Source of the DNA: Actinomycetes bacterium
GTDB taxonomy: Bacteria; Actinomycetota; Acidimicrobiia; Acidimicrobiales; JAMCQF01
DNA length: 33,082 nt
Reading direction: 5' to 3'
Assembly (NCBI GenBank): GCA_021851885.1
Contig: JAJZBS010000020.1
Span: 1-33,082, forward strand
Both the position numbers and the translations under genes were made by a program. The notes beneath the pieces were generated by a model that was not told where the DNA came from, searched no databases, and saw only the letters and a list, made by a program, of their open reading frames with translations. This document shows, piece after piece, positions 31,515 to 33,082 of the stretch. Every line of letters begins with the position of its first letter. Position 1 is the first letter of the stretch.

Positions 31515-33082
31515 TCACGCCGGCGGGTTCGGGCCCTTGGCGATCTCGGCGAGGAACTGGTCGTTGCTCGAAGTCGTCTTGATCCGGTCCATAAGCAGCT
31601 CGAGCCCGGCAGCCGCGTTCCCGTCGTTGCCCAGGGCGTTGAGGACCCTGCGGAGCTTCCAGACCTGTTGGAGCTGCGACCGGTCGAAGAGCAGCTCTTC
31701 GTGACGGGTCGAGCTGCCGTTGACGTCGATCGCCGGGTAGATCCGGCGCTCCGCCATGCGGCGGTCGAGGCGCAGCTCCATGTTGCCGGTGCCCTTGAAC
31801 TCCTCGAAGATCACCTCGTCCATCTTGGAGCCTGTTTCGACGAGAGCGGTCGCCAGGATGGTGAGCGAGCCCCCCTCCTCGATATTGCGCGCGGCGCCGA
31901 AGAACTTCTTCGGTGGGTACAGCGCCCCGGAGTCGACGCCGCCCGACATGATCCGGCCCGTCGCCGGTTGCGCAAGGTTGTACGCGCGGGCGAGGCGGGT
32001 GATCCCGTCCAGGATGATGACGACGTCCCTGCCCATCTCGACGAGGCGGCGGGCACGCTCGATCGCGAGCTCGGCGACGATCGTGTGCTCCTCCGCCGGG
32101 CGGTCGAAGGTCGACGCCACGACCTCTCCCTGCACCGACCGGCGCATGTCGGTCACCTCTTCGGGCCGTTCGTCGACGAGAAGGACCATGAGGTGGACCT
32201 CGGGGTTGTTCGTCTCGATCGAGTGGGCGATCTGCTTCATGATCGTCGTCTTGCCGGCTTTCGGCGGCGACACGATGAGCCCGCGCTGGCCCTTGCCGAT
32301 CGGCGACAGCAGGTCGACGATGCGCGCCGTCATGTTCGCCGGGTCACCGGGGACCTCCAGGCGCAGGCGCGAGTCGGGGAACAGCGGCGTCAGGTCTTCG
32401 AAACGCGAACGTTCGCGGGCTTCGTCGGGCGACATGCCACTGACGCTGTCGATCCGCAGGAGAGCCGGGAACTTCTCGTTGCTCGCAGCCGGCCGGCTGG
32501 CCCCTTCGATGTAATCACCCTTGCGCAGAGCGAAGCGGCGGGCCTGGCTGATCGATACGTAGACGTCACGCGAGCCCGGGAGGTAGCCGTTGGTGCGGAG
32601 GAACCCGTAGCCCTCGTCGCGCAGGTCCAGGAGCCCGCTGACGGGGACCGGCTCACCCTGGTACTGAGCGTCCTGCGTCTCGCCACGACCCTGGAGGTCC
32701 CTCTCGCCGCGATCGCTCCGATCGGCGCGCCCGCGCCGCCGCCTGCTCCCACCGCGCCTGTTGCCTGCCTCGGCGACCTGGGACTGCCCACCCCGGCCAC
32801 GCCCGCCGTGGGCGGCCTGGGTCACGGTCTGACCATGGCGCTGCGTCGTATTCGAGGTCGTGGACGTCTGGGTGCGCCGGTCGTCACCTGCCCCGTCGGT
32901 TGCTTTCGATCCGTCATCGGGCATGGCATCGGACCTTTCCCGGTCGGCTTCTGCCGGTTCCGTTCGTACCCCGCCGTCCCCGGCTGCCGCCGGCCCGTCG
33001 CCGTTGGCGGTGGGTTGCGGCGCGGGCTCCAGGGCGTCCGCCGCATCGATCGTCGTCGATGCCGCCTTGCGCGTCCTCGCCG
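31515..33082 (-). CDS. rho: Transcription termination factor Rho, N-terminus cut by window edge
   Basis: Hexameric RNA helicase that releases RNA polymerase at Rho-dependent sites. The visible 522 codons run off the right edge. Seen: an Ala/Pro/Gly-rich then RG-rich and Arg-rich N-terminal region, the cold-shock-like RNA-binding domain with [14 protein letters not shown], Walker [23 protein letters not shown], Walker [36 protein letters not shown], and [16 protein letters not shown]. An ATG at 32924 exists, but the frame stays open and of similar composition for 52 more codons (RTRKAAS early on), as in the long N-termini of actinobacterial Rho, so the true start is likely outside. The Walker B DSITR reads DGITR. 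Followed by rpmE after 100 bp. Confidence 0.95.
   Translation of the reverse strand, partial: ARTRKAASTTIDAADALEPAPQPTANGDGPAAAGDGGVRTEPAEADRERSDAMPDDGSKATDGAGDDRRTQTSTTSNTTQRHGQTVTQAAHGGRGRGGQSQVAEAGNRRGGSRRRRGRADRSDRGERDLQGRGETQDAQYQGEPVPVSGLLDLRDEGYGFLRTNGYLPGSRDVYVSISQARRFALRKGDYIEGASRPAASNEKFPALLRIDSVSGMSPDEARERSRFEDLTPLFPDSRLRLEVPGDPANMTARIVDLLSPIGKGQRGLIVSPPKAGKTTIMKQIAHSIETNNPEVHLMVLLVDERPEEVTDMRRSVQGEVVASTFDRPAEEHTIVAELAIERARRLVEMGRDVVIILDGITRLARAYNLAQPATGRIMSGGVDSGALYPPKKFFGAARNIEEGGSLTILATALVETGSKMDEVIFEEFKGTGNMELRLDRRMAERRIYPAIDVNGSSTRHEELLFDRSQLQQVWKLRRVLNALGNDGNAAAGLELLMDRIKTTSSNDQFLAEIAKGPNPPA

Noticed and set aside
32922-32924. ATG at 32924 as the true rho start
   Set aside because: The same frame stays open to the window edge with composition like actinobacterial Rho N-termini, so the start is more likely outside.

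Overview
The window is high-GC DNA with many GTG starts and long open antisense frames. It looks like a chromosomal housekeeping segment from an actinobacterium, most likely a deep-branching group such as Acidimicrobiia. The main reason is gene order: rho-rpmE-prfA-prmC-tsaC, then glyA-wecA, then atpI/atpB-E-F-H-A-G-D-C is the conserved actinobacterial order. Supporting traits are a MurA with Asp in place of the catalytic Cys, an AtpH with a doubled N-terminal domain, a trehalose synthase/maltokinase pair and a type-1 thiolase-like protein. The class is an inference; no rRNA or tRNA gene is visible.

Layout, left to right. 1-1020 (-): Ser/Thr protein kinase cut by the left edge. 1168-5535 (-): ligA, mnmA and a cysteine desulfurase, read in the order desulfurase, mnmA, ligA; the desulfurase can supply the sulfur MnmA puts on tRNA. 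5589-6128 (-): small unrecognised membrane protein. 6319-7305 (+): galT, preceded by a possible 32-codon leader ORF. 7327-14294 (-): a tight five-gene unit read as methylmalonyl-CoA mutase large subunit, murA, meaB, treS, maltokinase-like gene. 14295-14799: gene-free divergent region with an NHL-repeat remnant and a duplicated hairpin. 14800-15795 (+): glpX. 15879-26866 (-): rpiB, glyA, wecA and the complete F1Fo ATP synthase cluster atpZ-I-B-E-F-H-A-G-D-C. 26943-28529 (+): thiolase-like protein. 28539-33082 (-): rho (cut by the right edge), rpmE, prfA, prmC, tsaC.

Genes are packed closely. Eight neighbouring pairs share a 4-bp stop/start overlap (GTGA or ATGA), which suggests translational coupling. 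Genes at the head of units tend to have a TANNNT box exactly 6-7 nt before the start codon and no usable Shine-Dalgarno sequence, which suggests leaderless mRNAs; this pattern fixed some start choices. All three convergent gene pairs are separated by a GC-rich inverted repeat without a T-tract.

I found no CRISPR array, mobile element, defence island or obviously new multi-gene system. The points most worth a second look are the maltokinase-like protein with several altered active-site positions, murA lying between methylmalonyl-CoA mutase and its chaperone gene meaB, the leaderless promoter set, the leader ORF before galT, the NHL remnant with twin hairpins, and natural substitutions at known drug-contact positions in MurA, AtpE and Rho.
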